Assembly (NCBI GenBank): GCA_964653075.1
Contig: CAZZAX010000001.1
Span: 76,054-140,053, forward strand
DNA length: 64,000 nucleotides
Source of the DNA: NIOZ-UU13 sp964653075
GTDB taxonomy: Bacteria > Planctomycetota > Phycisphaerae > Sedimentisphaerales > Anaerobacaceae
Reading direction: 5' to 3'
Shown here: piece after piece, positions 44,615 to 53,993 of the stretch
Layout of the letters: the number at the start of each line of letters is the position of its first letter
Position numbering within the stretch: the first letter of the stretch is position 1
Program-made: the position numbers and the translations under genes
Notes under the pieces: generated by a model
What the model saw: only the letters and a program-made list of their open reading frames with translations
Database searches by the model: none
What the model was told of the DNA's origin: nothing

Positions 44615-45886
44615 ATGGAAATTATAAAAAGAACAACACGACAGAGTTTTTCTCTGCTTTGTATTCTATTACTGACTTGCGCGGTACAGGGACAGCAGTG
44701 GACCCGTTTCCGCGGCCCGAATGGCCAGGGGATAAGCCTGGCCCAATCGATGCCGGTAAAATGGACCCAAAAGGATTTCAAATGGAAAGTGAAACTCCCC
44801 GCCGGGGGACATAGCTCACCTGTTATCTGGAAGGACAAGGTGTTCATAACCTGTGAGAATCCGGGGTCAGCCGGAGGCATACTTTTGGCCCTTGATGTTT
44901 CCGACGGTAGTACGTTATGGGATAAGCAATATAAGCTCACCGCCTACAAGCACCACCAATACAACAACTATGCTGCTGCTACTCCTGTTGTAAATGCCGA
45001 CCACGTTTACATCCTGTGGCAAACAAGCAAGGAGGTAATTCTTGCTGCTATCGACCATACCGGCCATGAAATCTGGCAACGCACTTTCCCCGGAATATAT
45101 TCCCGGTTTGGGCCGGGAACCTCGCCAATGCTTTACAATGATATCGTTGTATTTACTCATGAGCATTGGATAGGCCGTAAAGAATACCAAAGTGCATGGA
45201 TTGCCCTCGACCGTAAAACAGGCCAAACACGCTGGACAACAGAGCGAAATAATAGCGAGATATCTTATTCAACACCTTGTGTTTACTCCCCGAAAAACGA
45301 GAAACCTCAATTGATTTTTACCAGTTGGGCCCACGGAATAACCGGCGTGGACCCCCACACAGGAAGTGTGATATGGGAATTTCAGTCTGCCCTTCCGGCC
45401 CGAGTTGTTAGCTCTCCAGTTGTAGCCGGCGATTTGCTAATCGGCACATGCGGCAAAGGCGGGGCCGGAAAACAGTTATCAGCCGTGCGGGCCGGCTCCA
45501 GAGATAATTCCAAAAAGCCCGAATTAATTTATACACTCACCCGCAAATCCGCTCCTTATGTTCCAACGCCTCTGGCGAAAGACGGCTTGCTCTTCACTTA
45601 TCACGACCAGGGCGATGTTTCCTGTCTGCGCCTTGAGACGGGCGAAGCACTCTGGTGTGAAAAACCGGGCGGCAGGTTTTACGGCTCACCAGTCTGGGTC
45701 AACGGTTTACTGTATTGTATCAATAGAGCAGGTGACGTTGTTGTAATTAAAGCGGCCCCAAAATATGAACTGCTGGCCATCAATTCATTAGGCGAAAAGA
45801 GCCAGGCCACACCCGCAGTTGCAGACGGCAGGATGTACCTGCGCACATATTCACATCTGATCTCGATTGGAAACAAAAATAAATAA
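44615..45886 (+). CDS. secreted PQQ-type beta-propeller protein
   Basis: 423 residues with a signal peptide (LLCILLLTCAVQGQ). Propeller blades recur: WTRFRGPNGQGISLAQ, GGILLALDVSDGSTLWDKQY, ITGVDPHTGSVIWEFQ and SCLRLETGEALWCEKPGG, the BamB/quinoprotein pattern common in planctomycetes. Dehydrogenase residues for PQQ catalysis are not evident, so it may be a binding or scaffold protein. It lies alone between two divergent regulatory regions and has its own promoter. Confidence 0.85.
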   Translation: MEIIKRTTRQSFSLLCILLLTCAVQGQQWTRFRGPNGQGISLAQSMPVKWTQKDFKWKVKLPAGGHSSPVIWKDKVFITCENPGSAGGILLALDVSDGSTLWDKQYKLTAYKHHQYNNYAAATPVVNADHVYILWQTSKEVILAAIDHTGHEIWQRTFPGIYSRFGPGTSPMLYNDIVVFTHEHWIGRKEYQSAWIALDRKTGQTRWTTERNNSEISYSTPCVYSPKNEKPQLIFTSWAHGITGVDPHTGSVIWEFQSALPARVVSSPVVAGDLLIGTCGKGGAGKQLSAVRAGSRDNSKKPELIYTLTRKSAPYVPTPLAKDGLLFTYHDQGDVSCLRLETGEALWCEKPGGRFYGSPVWVNGLLYCINRAGDVVVIKAAPKYELLAINSLGEKSQATPAVADGRMYLRTYSHLISIGNKNK

Positions 45887-46137
45887 ATAAAAGGCACTAT
45901 TGTCGAGCCCGCCAAAATGTTTTGAAATTGGATTTGATTTGCACATAATTCGTGTCTCGGATCCCGGGTTCCGGAAGACGGATTAACTTGGCTGGGCCTT
46001 CTGGCGGGTTTCGTCGCCTGCTGGCGGTTTGCGTTAGCCTTCTGGCTAACAGGTGAATATTATACCAAATTTGGCATCAAAAATCAAGGGAAAAAGGGAA
46101 AAGTGAAAAGGCACAAGTCACAAGAACGAGGGACCAT

Positions 46138-46406
46138 TAGAAGAAACAGGCGGCTGTTCATAGTTTGGGACTCCTAAAGGGAGGGGTAACATATAAAATT
46201 TCAGACGGGCGGATTCGAGGTTGAGACCTTTGGTGAAATCGCCGGAAGTCTTTTTTAAAAGCCCCCACCTTTTTCCTTATGAGGAAGAATTGAGGAAAAG
46301 CGAATGGTGGGGGTACGGAGCATATTAATTATCGACATTTTGTATTTAGGAGTCCATCTAAACAAGTCAGGGTTTGGCCTGTTTCTTCTATAGGGGAAAC
46401 CCCTAT
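46138..46406. repeat. nested inverted-repeat element
   Basis: Outer 14-bp arms 46138-46151 and 46377-46390 (TAGAAGAAACAGGC and its complement) enclose an 11-bp pair GGACTCCTAAA/TTTAGGAGTCC (46168-46178, 46345-46355). Inside is CCCCCACC/GGTGGGGG (46262-46269, 46306-46313) around a TTCCT/AGGAA hairpin. A perfect ATAGGGG-AAA-CCCCTAT stem (46390-46406) follows at once. All pairings are compatible with one nested fold. It could be a structured RNA or a foldback mobile element. Confidence 0.6.
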
Positions 46407-46526
46407 GCCGATTATACCGTGTACGAGAAATACCCTATAAAGCACCACCGTCCAAATTGCGAACTCCCGGGCGTTTTAAATTGAAAAGTGGATTATTATG
46501 CAAAGATAATTGCCGCTTACTGTTTT

Positions 46527-46655
46527 GTTTCAGCGTGAATTGGACATACGTGATCTTAGTTAAGCAGCTTGCTTCTATCACAAGAAGCTTTGTTCTTTCG
46601 GCCCTTATCTTCCTGCGAAGGGCTAAAAGAAAACCTGTTCAGCACATAAACATTC
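46527..46655 (+). repeat. structured 128-bp repeat, copy 2
   Basis: About 80% identical to 15409-15536. The main hairpin is kept (46594-46605 with 46619-46630): two of the differing stem positions change one valid pair into another (G-T to A-T and C-G to T-G) and one gives a mismatch. The first hairpin is re-formed by a shifted GCTTCT/AGAAGC pairing. Confidence 0.65.
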
Positions 46656-46722
46656 ATAAAAACGTAATGCAGCAGTAAATTGTCCGTCCGAGCAGTAATG
46701 CAAACGATTTCTGAGAAATTGT

Positions 46723-49500
46723 CTATGGCAGTGTCAACGGGTCGAGAGCCAGGTCGTTGGTAATAAGGACAGTGTCAATCAACGCGCCATCCTCACGCTT
46801 GGCGATTTCCAGAGTATAATCGCCCGCGGCCAACGTCCAGTTCACAACCTCGCTGATATGGTCGCTGCTGTGGACCTCGTCCCAAACCCATTGGCTCTCC
46901 GGTCCCGGCTCCATTTCGTTGAACCTTACCCAGCCGGTGCCGGGCTGGTCGGGATCCTCACACGTCTGACCTGACGCCCCTACTATCCTGACCCATAAGG
47001 AGTCGTCATCGACAGTTGGGGCCATTACCCGGACAACTATCTTGTAAACACCCGCGGCAGCGGTGAAGTTGTAGGCGGCGACCCACTCAGGTCCGGGCGC
47101 GGTGTCGAGGTCATCGCCGTCACCGACATTGGAGCCGATGTGTTTGCCGCCGGATGCTGCCGGGTCGTCATAGGTCTGCCAATTCGCTCCAATAGTGTCG
47201 GCCGCTTCTGCTTCCAGGAATACTTCTGTCAGCGGCGCCGCTTCAGGTACCAATCCGATGTCGTCGAAGTACATGATCCCTGTGCCGCCAGGCTGAGGAT
47301 TGCTCCTGTTACCAAGACCGAGAGTAATCGAATTGACATTGGCAAGGTTGACGCCCTGGTCTGCAAACGCCTTAAGGTCGATGACCCATTCGGTCCACTC
47401 ACCTGCCTGAGCCGCGTTGGGGTTATCATTTGTCACCACGGCGCTGTTATCAAGAACAACGTACATCGGTTCGGCAGCATTTGAAATATCGCCCATGTAC
47501 CAAATTGCCAGTCTGTTTACACCTTTTACGGTCCAGTCCCGATTGGAAGTCAATGTTAGAGTAGCTTCGGACTTGCCAACAGCATTATCGAAGATAAAAG
47601 GCATCGACTGGAAACCACCGTGAACGATAGTCTGTTCGGCAAAGGGAGGATTGGCATGGCCGACGACAGAACCGTTTACAGCCGGGTTGTCGTACCCGTC
47701 CAGCCACGCATTGAATATCCTGTTACTGGCAGGGTCAGCGGGGTCATGGTCATTGTATGACTCGATATCATCCACAACAAGATAGTTGATGGTAGTGAAA
47801 CTCCACAGCTCGCCCGGCCAGATCGATGGTGTCTCGGCATCATTTACCTCATCGACCCGCCAGAAGTAAGTCTTGCCGAGGTCGAGTGACAGCGGACCAT
47901 GCCTGGCTTCGGAGACTGTAGTCACCGTTGAGGTCCCGTCCAATACGGCCTGCCGGTCGTCGCTGAAGTACACATCGTGCCTGTCCGCCCCTCTTCCCGC
48001 TCTCCACGCCAGGTCCAGTTCCAGAGGTACGCCAAATGTGCCGAAAGGCGGATTGGGTTCGCCCGCCTGGACAGGTATCGACAGGAAACGAACCTCGCTG
48101 AGGCCGAACATAGGGAGCAGATCTTCCCAGTTGCTGTTGGCGGTGAGCCGAACGAATTTTGCACCAACGCCGCCCATGTCGACAGTCGTATTGTGAGCAT
48201 AACCGGCCGAACCGGTCCCCCGGGCGAACTCATGGGTAGTCCCCAATGTCACGAAATCGACGCTGTTGTCCGAGTATTCGATCACAACGTCTTTGAATCC
48301 CAGCCCGACCGCCGGCTCCAGACTCTCGTTCGAATTCCAGACCCACATCTCATGGAGCTTATAGATGTTGTCGAACTCGAACAAAATCCACGCCGGCAGC
48401 GGCCCGTCAATATCGCTCAGCCACATGCTGCCGGTGCACTGGTTTCCATGGAGCAGGCCGGTGCTGTCGAGCCCCGAGCCGTTCACTGCGTTTTCGGGCC
48501 CCTTATCCACCGCACTGCTCGATGCCGTTGCGGTGACATTCTGAATCTGATAGGCAAGCAGCTCAGTCGTAAAGCTCCAGAGGTCGCCTTGGAATACCGT
48601 GCCGTCCGGCGTAATCTCATCGACGCGCCAATAGTAAGTCGTGGCGAATTTGAGCCGCTGGGGCACCGCATAGCTGCTGGGTGTCAGGGTGACCGCGCCA
48701 ACTCCATTGCTGACGTCGTCGATGTTCTCACTGAAGTAGAGTTTGTGCCCGTTGACTGGGGAGACACTACCTCCCGCCGTCCAGCTAAGGACCGCATCTC
48801 GCAGCACATCATCAGCCCCGTTGGCCGGGACTGGTTTGTAAGCCGTGCCGGGAAGGACTACCTCAGCGTTTCGATAATCGTTATCGGTGGGCACGTAGTC
48901 GGGGTCATCCGTCCACACGAAGACGTCCCAAAACACAGTATTATCGCCTTGCCTGTGATAGATGTACATCGTGTTCTCGCCGTCTTGAAGCTCTTTGGTA
49001 TGACCCTCCGTGTGGCTCGACCTGCCCCATGTCCAGGGAGGCCCATTGTTTTCGTCGAAAACCCGGTCGTCGCCGTTGGTGAACTCCGCTGCCGACGTGG
49101 TTCCGGGAAAAGGTGGACCAGCGGGGACCACCGGGTCATCCGGATCACCCTCGACAATCATAAAATCTGACTGATTTATCGGATTTATTACTCGTCCCCA
49201 GAAATACCAGGTACCGCCCGTGCCCCCGGCGGTGCTGATATCGAACGTCCAGCGAATCATGCCGCCGGCGCCACCCGCCCGGCTGACCGCCTGACCAAAC
49301 GCTCCGGCCTCGTCAACGACCGGATAATACTGATCACTCTCGGGATTTCGCTCGTCGAACTCCTCGGCTTCGAACCAGATCTGATGGCCGCCCCCGTAGT
49401 TGGAAGTCTTGAAGTTCTTCACAGCCTGGACCGGCGTTGCAAGCAGCAGCGTTGTGACCAGAACGCCCAATGTGATGTGTTTTGCTGATTTGTGAGACAT
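46723..49500 (-). CDS. large secreted discoidin/CBM-type multidomain protein
   Basis: 925 residues. AGAAGGAGGA precedes the ATG and the signal peptide ends near PVQA. The N-terminal region (QIWFEAEEFDERNPESDQYY) resembles a CBM6-like domain. Two FN3-like WRVDEV modules (YYWRVDEITPDG, YFWRVDEVNDAETPS) flank an F5/8 type C (discoidin) domain with MWVWNSNESLEPAVGLGFKDVVIEYS. Further carbohydrate-binding modules follow, the last beginning VFLEAEAADTIGANWQTYDD. Several modules are shared with the LamG protein at 41786. No catalytic domain is evident, so surface glycan binding is likely. Long plus-strand frames inside it are antisense artefacts. Confidence 0.85.
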   Translation of the reverse strand: MSHKSAKHITLGVLVTTLLLATPVQAVKNFKTSNYGGGHQIWFEAEEFDERNPESDQYYPVVDEAGAFGQAVSRAGGAGGMIRWTFDISTAGGTGGTWYFWGRVINPINQSDFMIVEGDPDDPVVPAGPPFPGTTSAAEFTNGDDRVFDENNGPPWTWGRSSHTEGHTKELQDGENTMYIYHRQGDNTVFWDVFVWTDDPDYVPTDNDYRNAEVVLPGTAYKPVPANGADDVLRDAVLSWTAGGSVSPVNGHKLYFSENIDDVSNGVGAVTLTPSSYAVPQRLKFATTYYWRVDEITPDGTVFQGDLWSFTTELLAYQIQNVTATASSSAVDKGPENAVNGSGLDSTGLLHGNQCTGSMWLSDIDGPLPAWILFEFDNIYKLHEMWVWNSNESLEPAVGLGFKDVVIEYSDNSVDFVTLGTTHEFARGTGSAGYAHNTTVDMGGVGAKFVRLTANSNWEDLLPMFGLSEVRFLSIPVQAGEPNPPFGTFGVPLELDLAWRAGRGADRHDVYFSDDRQAVLDGTSTVTTVSEARHGPLSLDLGKTYFWRVDEVNDAETPSIWPGELWSFTTINYLVVDDIESYNDHDPADPASNRIFNAWLDGYDNPAVNGSVVGHANPPFAEQTIVHGGFQSMPFIFDNAVGKSEATLTLTSNRDWTVKGVNRLAIWYMGDISNAAEPMYVVLDNSAVVTNDNPNAAQAGEWTEWVIDLKAFADQGVNLANVNSITLGLGNRSNPQPGGTGIMYFDDIGLVPEAAPLTEVFLEAEAADTIGANWQTYDDPAASGGKHIGSNVGDGDDLDTAPGPEWVAAYNFTAAAGVYKIVVRVMAPTVDDDSLWVRIVGASGQTCEDPDQPGTGWVRFNEMEPGPESQWVWDEVHSSDHISEVVNWTLAAGDYTLEIAKREDGALIDTVLITNDLALDPLTLP

Positions 49501-49653
49501 TTTGGTTCCTCCTTCTAAAAGAACAAGAATTACAAAACGAGCGACAACAATTCGCGCTGCGACTTAACTCAGTGTTCGCCCGCCCGGGGCAATTTACGAA
49601 TGACTTGAGACAACCTCCTTTTTTCCAAAGGCCATTCACCACATCGAATCCCA

Positions 49654-49683
49654 TTTATACCAGATAAACAACCTCCAAGTCAA
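49654..49683 (-). promoter_or_regulatory. promoter of discoidin-type gene
   Basis: On the minus strand TTGACT, 18 bases ending in CTGG, then TATAAA. It shares spacing and the GG before the -10 with the LamG promoter. The leader is ~145 bases. Confidence 0.65.
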
Positions 49684-49702
49684 GAAAAACTCCTCAAGCT
49701 TG

Positions 49703-50035
49703 GAATTTAGAATTGAGAATTAAGAATTGGTGGGTTGAGCCTCATTCAAATGATTATTGATGATTTACTATTGATTATTGTTGGTTTTGAGGTTACAGCG
49801 CTTCGCTCGCAGTAACGAGTTATATAACATTTCTACCCCCCTGCTGCGAGTCATGAGGGTAGCACCCGGGGGTAAACTCCGGCCGGCATGAGGTGCCTTA
49901 TAGGCACGTAGATATGCGCAGATGCGAAGCGGCGGAGTAGATTAAAACAGGTGTGAACCGGAGGTAGAAATTAGAGATTTGAAATCAAAAATCAAAACGT
50001 AAATAGCAAAATCACAGTATAAAAATCAAAATCCG
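49703..50035. repeat. three heptamer arrays and an R1 repeat
   Basis: 49703-49730 is four GAATTNN units. 49751-49785 is TGATTAT-type heptamers in the order seen at 15594. 49836-49970 is an R1 copy (CCCCCTGCTGCGAGTC ... GGGTAAACTCC ... GTGTGAACCGGAGGTAGAAAT). 49973-50035 is nine A-rich heptamers starting where R1 ends. No gene was seen in 49501-50165; the final ~100 bases are the leader of the SGNH gene. Confidence 0.65.
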
Positions 50036-50165
50036 GATTGCTGCCCCACGATCAGGCAGGGTCCAGCATGGATGTTTTTTATCATTTTGTTGGTTTTTTC
50101 TTTGGTGCTTTTGTTGTATTATCTTCAGAGTAAAGTTAATAAGCAGTGCGAATTTCTATGGAGGT

Positions 50166-51416
50166 TTGATAATGCAAAGACGTGAATTTTTGAGAAAGAT
50201 GGCCGGGACTTCTTTGGCTTTCTTATCTCTTGATGGAATATTAAAAGGTCAAGAGACCAGCTTTGAAAAGCGTGCCAGAGAATATCTTCGCTCGATAAAG
50301 CCAGGCCGCCAGAGGGTCGAAGATTTTATTACGGGTGACTACGGTCCCAGAGACAAGCGCCCCGGCGAGGTTTTTCAATACGATTCCGAGCTGGGCTGGA
50401 CCCATCATAAGGCGATAGGCAGCACCGGTGTTGACGGTTCCAGGGTATTCTATAGCTACGAATCCGACGGCGCCCGCAAAGTTATTAATTTTCCTGACAA
50501 ATCCGGCCGCATTCGTACTTATGGAAATAGTTTCACACATTGCAGTCAGGCAAACAATAATGAAACATGGGAAGAATACCTGGCAGCTCATATTCAAGAG
50601 CCTGTTCGTAACTACGGAGTCGGCGGTTATGGTGTCTATCAAGCATACAGGAGGATGCTGAAGGTCGAAAAGCAAACTTCAGGCGGATATGTTATCCTTA
50701 ACATATGGGATGATGATCACTACCGCAACCTCGATGCCTGGCGGAGTATCCGCTTTGGTTATGGTTCAAGATGCGGATTTACACTTCCCCATTTAAGGGT
50801 AGATGTGGCTAAGGGCATCTGTAAACAGATGGAGAACATCTCGAAGAGACCTAAAGACCTTTACAAACTTTGTGATGAAAATTACCTCTGGCGAACCTTC
50901 AAAAATGACCCAATCCTGAAGATGGTGATGGCTGCACGCAAGGGCGGCAGAAATATTTCAGCCGCACTCATAAATCCTGTGGCGGTTACGTTTGGTATCC
51001 CTGACGAAAAGATAGCAGATACCGAGACGGCGAAAAAGATCAAAAAGATCCATACCGAAGCGGCCTTGTTTGCAACCAAAAACGTTGTCACCTGGGCAGA
51101 GGAGTTTACCAGGGATGCCGACAAAAAATTAATGATCCTGCTTTCCTTTGGCCGCGGTAATGTAGCGAAACATTTGTCCGGAGAACCCCGTTTTGACCAG
51201 GATTTTGTTGACTGGTTAAAAGATAAGCCCTGTCCGGTCGTTGACATGCGGGATGTTTTCGAGGCAGACTACAAAAAGTACAAGGTAGATATCGATCAGT
51301 ACCTTGCGCCTTTTTATAATGGCCATCATACTCCCAGGGGCAATTTCTTTACTGCCTGGGCAATCAAGGATAAGATAATTCAATGGTTAGACCCGAAACC
51401 CCGACCTTATCGTTGA
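50166..51416 (+). CDS. Tat-exported SGNH/GDSL-like hydrolase
   Basis: The ATG at 50172 (MQRREFLRKMAGTSLAFLSL) with GGAGG seven bases upstream is the likely start; an in-frame ATG-type codon at 50166 is less well placed. MQRREF is a twin-arginine signal. IRTYGNSFTHCSQANNNETW gives the block I Gly-Asn-Ser nucleophile. NYGVGGYGVYQAYR gives block II Gly, and YNGHHTPRGNFFTAW the C-terminal catalytic His. It is probably a carbohydrate esterase (acetyl or similar), acting in the periplasm beside glycan hydrolases. Confidence 0.75.
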   Translation: MIMQRREFLRKMAGTSLAFLSLDGILKGQETSFEKRAREYLRSIKPGRQRVEDFITGDYGPRDKRPGEVFQYDSELGWTHHKAIGSTGVDGSRVFYSYESDGARKVINFPDKSGRIRTYGNSFTHCSQANNNETWEEYLAAHIQEPVRNYGVGGYGVYQAYRRMLKVEKQTSGGYVILNIWDDDHYRNLDAWRSIRFGYGSRCGFTLPHLRVDVAKGICKQMENISKRPKDLYKLCDENYLWRTFKNDPILKMVMAARKGGRNISAALINPVAVTFGIPDEKIADTETAKKIKKIHTEAALFATKNVVTWAEEFTRDADKKLMILLSFGRGNVAKHLSGEPRFDQDFVDWLKDKPCPVVDMRDVFEADYKKYKVDIDQYLAPFYNGHHTPRGNFFTAWAIKDKIIQWLDPKPRPYR

Positions 51417-51638
51417 GTTGTATTAAACGTATCGTCAAACTTTAGACCAGAGGATGCTATTGGATTTTGGCATCGGATTTGTTTTTATTTCTTCTTACTC
51501 TCCACCATTGCTTTCAGGTCATCCTTACTCTTTTATTCTATGTGGCTAAATTCAAAGAAGACTATAACGATTGATCATGACATAGTCAGATTTACGGCTC
51601 CCGGATTCCAGGGCACAGAAGAGAAAAGGAAAGGGCAA

Positions 51639-51673
51639 TTGATTATTGATGAATGATTATTGGGATTTTGATA
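51639..51673. repeat. degenerate heptamer array
   Basis: Five 7-bp units (TTGATTA, TTGATGA, ATGATTA, TTGGGAT, TTTGATA), ending 10 bases before the next start codon. It covers the place where a ribosome site would be expected, and no strong one is seen. Confidence 0.55.
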
Positions 51674-51683
51674 AAATAAAGTA

Positions 51684-53249
51684 ATGGATTCGAAAAGATG
51701 GTTGATTTATTTGTTGGGGTGGGCGGCGGCTCTGGTTGTGAGTTGTCAAAGTGCGGCCGGCATAACGGGTCTTAAGGCGACTGGACATGACAGCCGGATC
51801 GATCTTGTCTGGAACAGAGACGAGCAGGCTGTCGGTTATAATATATACCGCTGGGACAATCGGCGCTCGGACTGGTTAAAATTGAATACCAAACCGCATA
51901 AACCAAACGTCTATAGTGATTTTTTAGGGAAAAATAATCAGCAGTATAGTTACCAGGTTAAATCCATATTAACCGACGGCAGCGAATCAGCGGCTACAAA
52001 GCCAGCCACAGCCAGGTCAGAAGGCATGACCGAAGATGAATTGCTAACTTCGGTCCAGCAGGCGACTCTTCGTTATTTCTGGGAGTATGGTCATCCTGTA
52101 AGCGGCCTGGCCCGGGAACGTAAAGGCAGCGGGGATACGTGCACCAGCGGCGGGACCGGCTTCGGGATGATGGCGATTATGGTCGGCGTTGAGCGGGGAT
52201 TGATTGGCCGGACAGAAGCGGTACAGAGACTGCTTAAAATGGTCCGCTTTTTACAGGAGAAGGCATCGCGCTATCATGGGGCATGGTCTCACTGGCTAAG
52301 CGGAAGAACCGGAAAGACAATACCCTTTTCCAGATACGATGACGGGGGCGATATCGTGGAAACGGCATATCTTGTTGAAGGGATGCTGACAGTCAGGCAA
52401 TATTTTGGCCGGGACAACAAAATAGAAAAAGAGCTCAGAGAGCGTATCAGGCAGCTCTGGTTAGAAGTAGAATGGGATTGGTATCTACAAGAGCAGGACA
52501 GCAAACAGCTTTACTGGCATTGGTCGCCGAAATACGGCTGGAAAAAGAACCACAAAATCGGCGGGCACTTCAATGAGTGTATGATTGTCTATTTATTAGC
52601 CATAGCCTCGCCAAGCCATCCGATACCGGCCGACTGCTATTATGAGGGCTGGTGCGGACAGCCTCCTACCGAATACGTCAACGGCAACATCTATTACGGG
52701 TATAAACAATGGGTGGGATGGCCCAAAGGAGGGCCGCTGTTCTTTACTCATTATTCGTTTCTCGGATTCGACCCCCGCGGAAAAAGAGATAAGTATTGTA
52801 ACTATTTCGAGAACAACAGAAACATTTCACTTATCAACCGCGCACATTGCCGGGAAAATCCCAACAACCATAAAGGCTACAGTAATCTCGTCTGGGGCCT
52901 GACCGCCAGCGATACACCCGGCGGCTATAAGGCCCATGAACCGCGGCGGGACAACGGTACTATCACACCAAGCGCCGCTCTTAGTGCAATGCCTTATGTG
53001 CCCGAAGAATCGATTGCCACACTGAAACATTTTTACTACGAATTAGGCGATAGGTTATGGGGGGAATTTGGTTTCCGCGACGCGTTCAATCTCGATAAAA
53101 ACTGGTTCGCCGAGAGCTACCTTGCCATCGATCAGGGCCCGATTGTCTGTATGATAGAAAATTACCGCACAGGACTTTGCTGGAACATGTTCATGTCCAA
53201 TCCTGAGATACGTGTAATGTTGAACAAAATCGGCTGGAAATCCGATTAA
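51684..53249 (+). CDS. GH144/glucoamylase-like (PF10091) lipoprotein with FN3 domain
   Basis: 521 residues. The signal peptide ends in VVSC (Cys21), a lipobox. Residues ~25-115 are an FN3 domain (RIDLVWNRDEQAVGYNIYRW). The catalytic (alpha/alpha)6 part starts at TLRYFWEYGHPVSGLARER and includes SGGTGFGMMAIMVGVERG, DGGDIVETAYLVEGML, GHFNECMIVYLLA and WGLTASDTPGGYKAHEP, the hallmarks of the PF10091 family, which includes beta-1,2-glucanases (GH144). It likely hydrolyses an exported glucan. Confidence 0.87.
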   Translation: MDSKRWLIYLLGWAAALVVSCQSAAGITGLKATGHDSRIDLVWNRDEQAVGYNIYRWDNRRSDWLKLNTKPHKPNVYSDFLGKNNQQYSYQVKSILTDGSESAATKPATARSEGMTEDELLTSVQQATLRYFWEYGHPVSGLARERKGSGDTCTSGGTGFGMMAIMVGVERGLIGRTEAVQRLLKMVRFLQEKASRYHGAWSHWLSGRTGKTIPFSRYDDGGDIVETAYLVEGMLTVRQYFGRDNKIEKELRERIRQLWLEVEWDWYLQEQDSKQLYWHWSPKYGWKKNHKIGGHFNECMIVYLLAIASPSHPIPADCYYEGWCGQPPTEYVNGNIYYGYKQWVGWPKGGPLFFTHYSFLGFDPRGKRDKYCNYFENNRNISLINRAHCRENPNNHKGYSNLVWGLTASDTPGGYKAHEPRRDNGTITPSAALSAMPYVPEESIATLKHFYYELGDRLWGEFGFRDAFNLDKNWFAESYLAIDQGPIVCMIENYRTGLCWNMFMSNPEIRVMLNKIGWKSD

Positions 53250-53265
53250 CAAGCGATTGCATGGC

Positions 53266-53958
53266 TCACTGTATCTTGACTAAAGGCGGCAGCTTCCCGG
53301 CGAGTCCGACCCGGTCGTTCTTTACAATCACCACACCATCAATACCTTCGATTGAGGCTATGCGCTCAAGGGCCGGATTTACGTCCTCTTCGGCCCTGAC
53401 GAGGTTGGCAGCCTGAGTAGCGGCCGCATCTGCCAGTGCGGCATCTTTTGCGACAACCGTAGCAAGGTCGCAGCTACCCAGACTCTTCGAGTGACCCATT
53501 TGTCCCGAAGATGAGCATATTGAGATAGGGGTATCGTGAGCCTCAAGTGAAAACGCAAGCCGATTGGATAGCCTGGCCGTACCAGTATTGAGGCCAATGA
53601 TCACAGGTTCGATAGCTTGAAGATAGATGTCCCCTCCGTTATCCACAATGACTTCCCCGGCCCCTGCCTTCAGGCCCGCCTCGGCAGCACACTGGGCCAT
53701 AGCGCCCGCCACTGCGGCCATGGGCCCGACACCGACAAGATGTGCGGCCCGGGCCATGCGCTGTGCAACTTCAGGGGCGCCCTCGCACAGCTCAATCGGC
53801 TCATAAGAACTGCGAAAAACCGGGTGATATTCGATATAATCATCCAGGATACGCCGCTGCCGTACAATTTCCTCGGTGACGGCATCGAACATTTTGCAGC
53901 AAATGCGAAAGACCGCCTCCCGGTGAGTGAAATTTCGATAGGTCCGTTTCTGATTCAT
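53266..53958 (-). CDS. UPF0280/COG2122 ApbE-like protein of homocysteine operon
   Basis: 230 residues, matching UPF0280 throughout: YRNFTHREAVFRICCKMFDAV, MARAAHLVGVGPMAAVAGAM, GAGEVIVDNGGDIYL, SICSSSGQMGHSKSLGSCDLATVVAKDAALADAAATQAAN. It is related in fold to ApbE. In Methanosarcina a COG2122 protein assists sulfide-based homocysteine formation. It is the third gene after COG1900 and NIL-ferredoxin, with a 35-bp gap, so the role is probably the same here. Confidence 0.9.
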   Translation of the reverse strand: MNQKRTYRNFTHREAVFRICCKMFDAVTEEIVRQRRILDDYIEYHPVFRSSYEPIELCEGAPEVAQRMARAAHLVGVGPMAAVAGAMAQCAAEAGLKAGAGEVIVDNGGDIYLQAIEPVIIGLNTGTARLSNRLAFSLEAHDTPISICSSSGQMGHSKSLGSCDLATVVAKDAALADAAATQAANLVRAEEDVNPALERIASIEGIDGVVIVKNDRVGLAGKLPPLVKIQ

Positions 53959-53993
53959 GGACTTTTTTCAGGCCGATAGAAGGAAACGCTTTG

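Larger units (their letters stand above)
45887..46722. other. gene-free region rich in repeats and inverted repeats
   Basis: No credible gene. It contains a GTTAGCC-TTCT-GGCTAAC hairpin (46033-46050) and, on the minus strand, three GCCAGAAGGC-like units spaced ~20 bases apart just left of it. A minus-strand promoter-like TTGATT/17/TATAAT lies at 46059-46087. A degenerate heptamer array spans 46088-46130. The nested inverted repeat at 46138-46406 and the structured repeat at 46527-46655 are listed separately. Confidence 0.6.

Noticed and set aside
47977..49170. 397-codon plus-strand frame
   Set aside because: Lies wholly antisense within the well-supported discoidin-type gene; no signal, domain or ribosome site, and typical of GC-biased third positions.
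41786..49500. PEP-CTERM or other sorting signal on the two large surface proteins
   Set aside because: Their C-termini lack a PEP-type motif, hydrophobic helix and basic tail.
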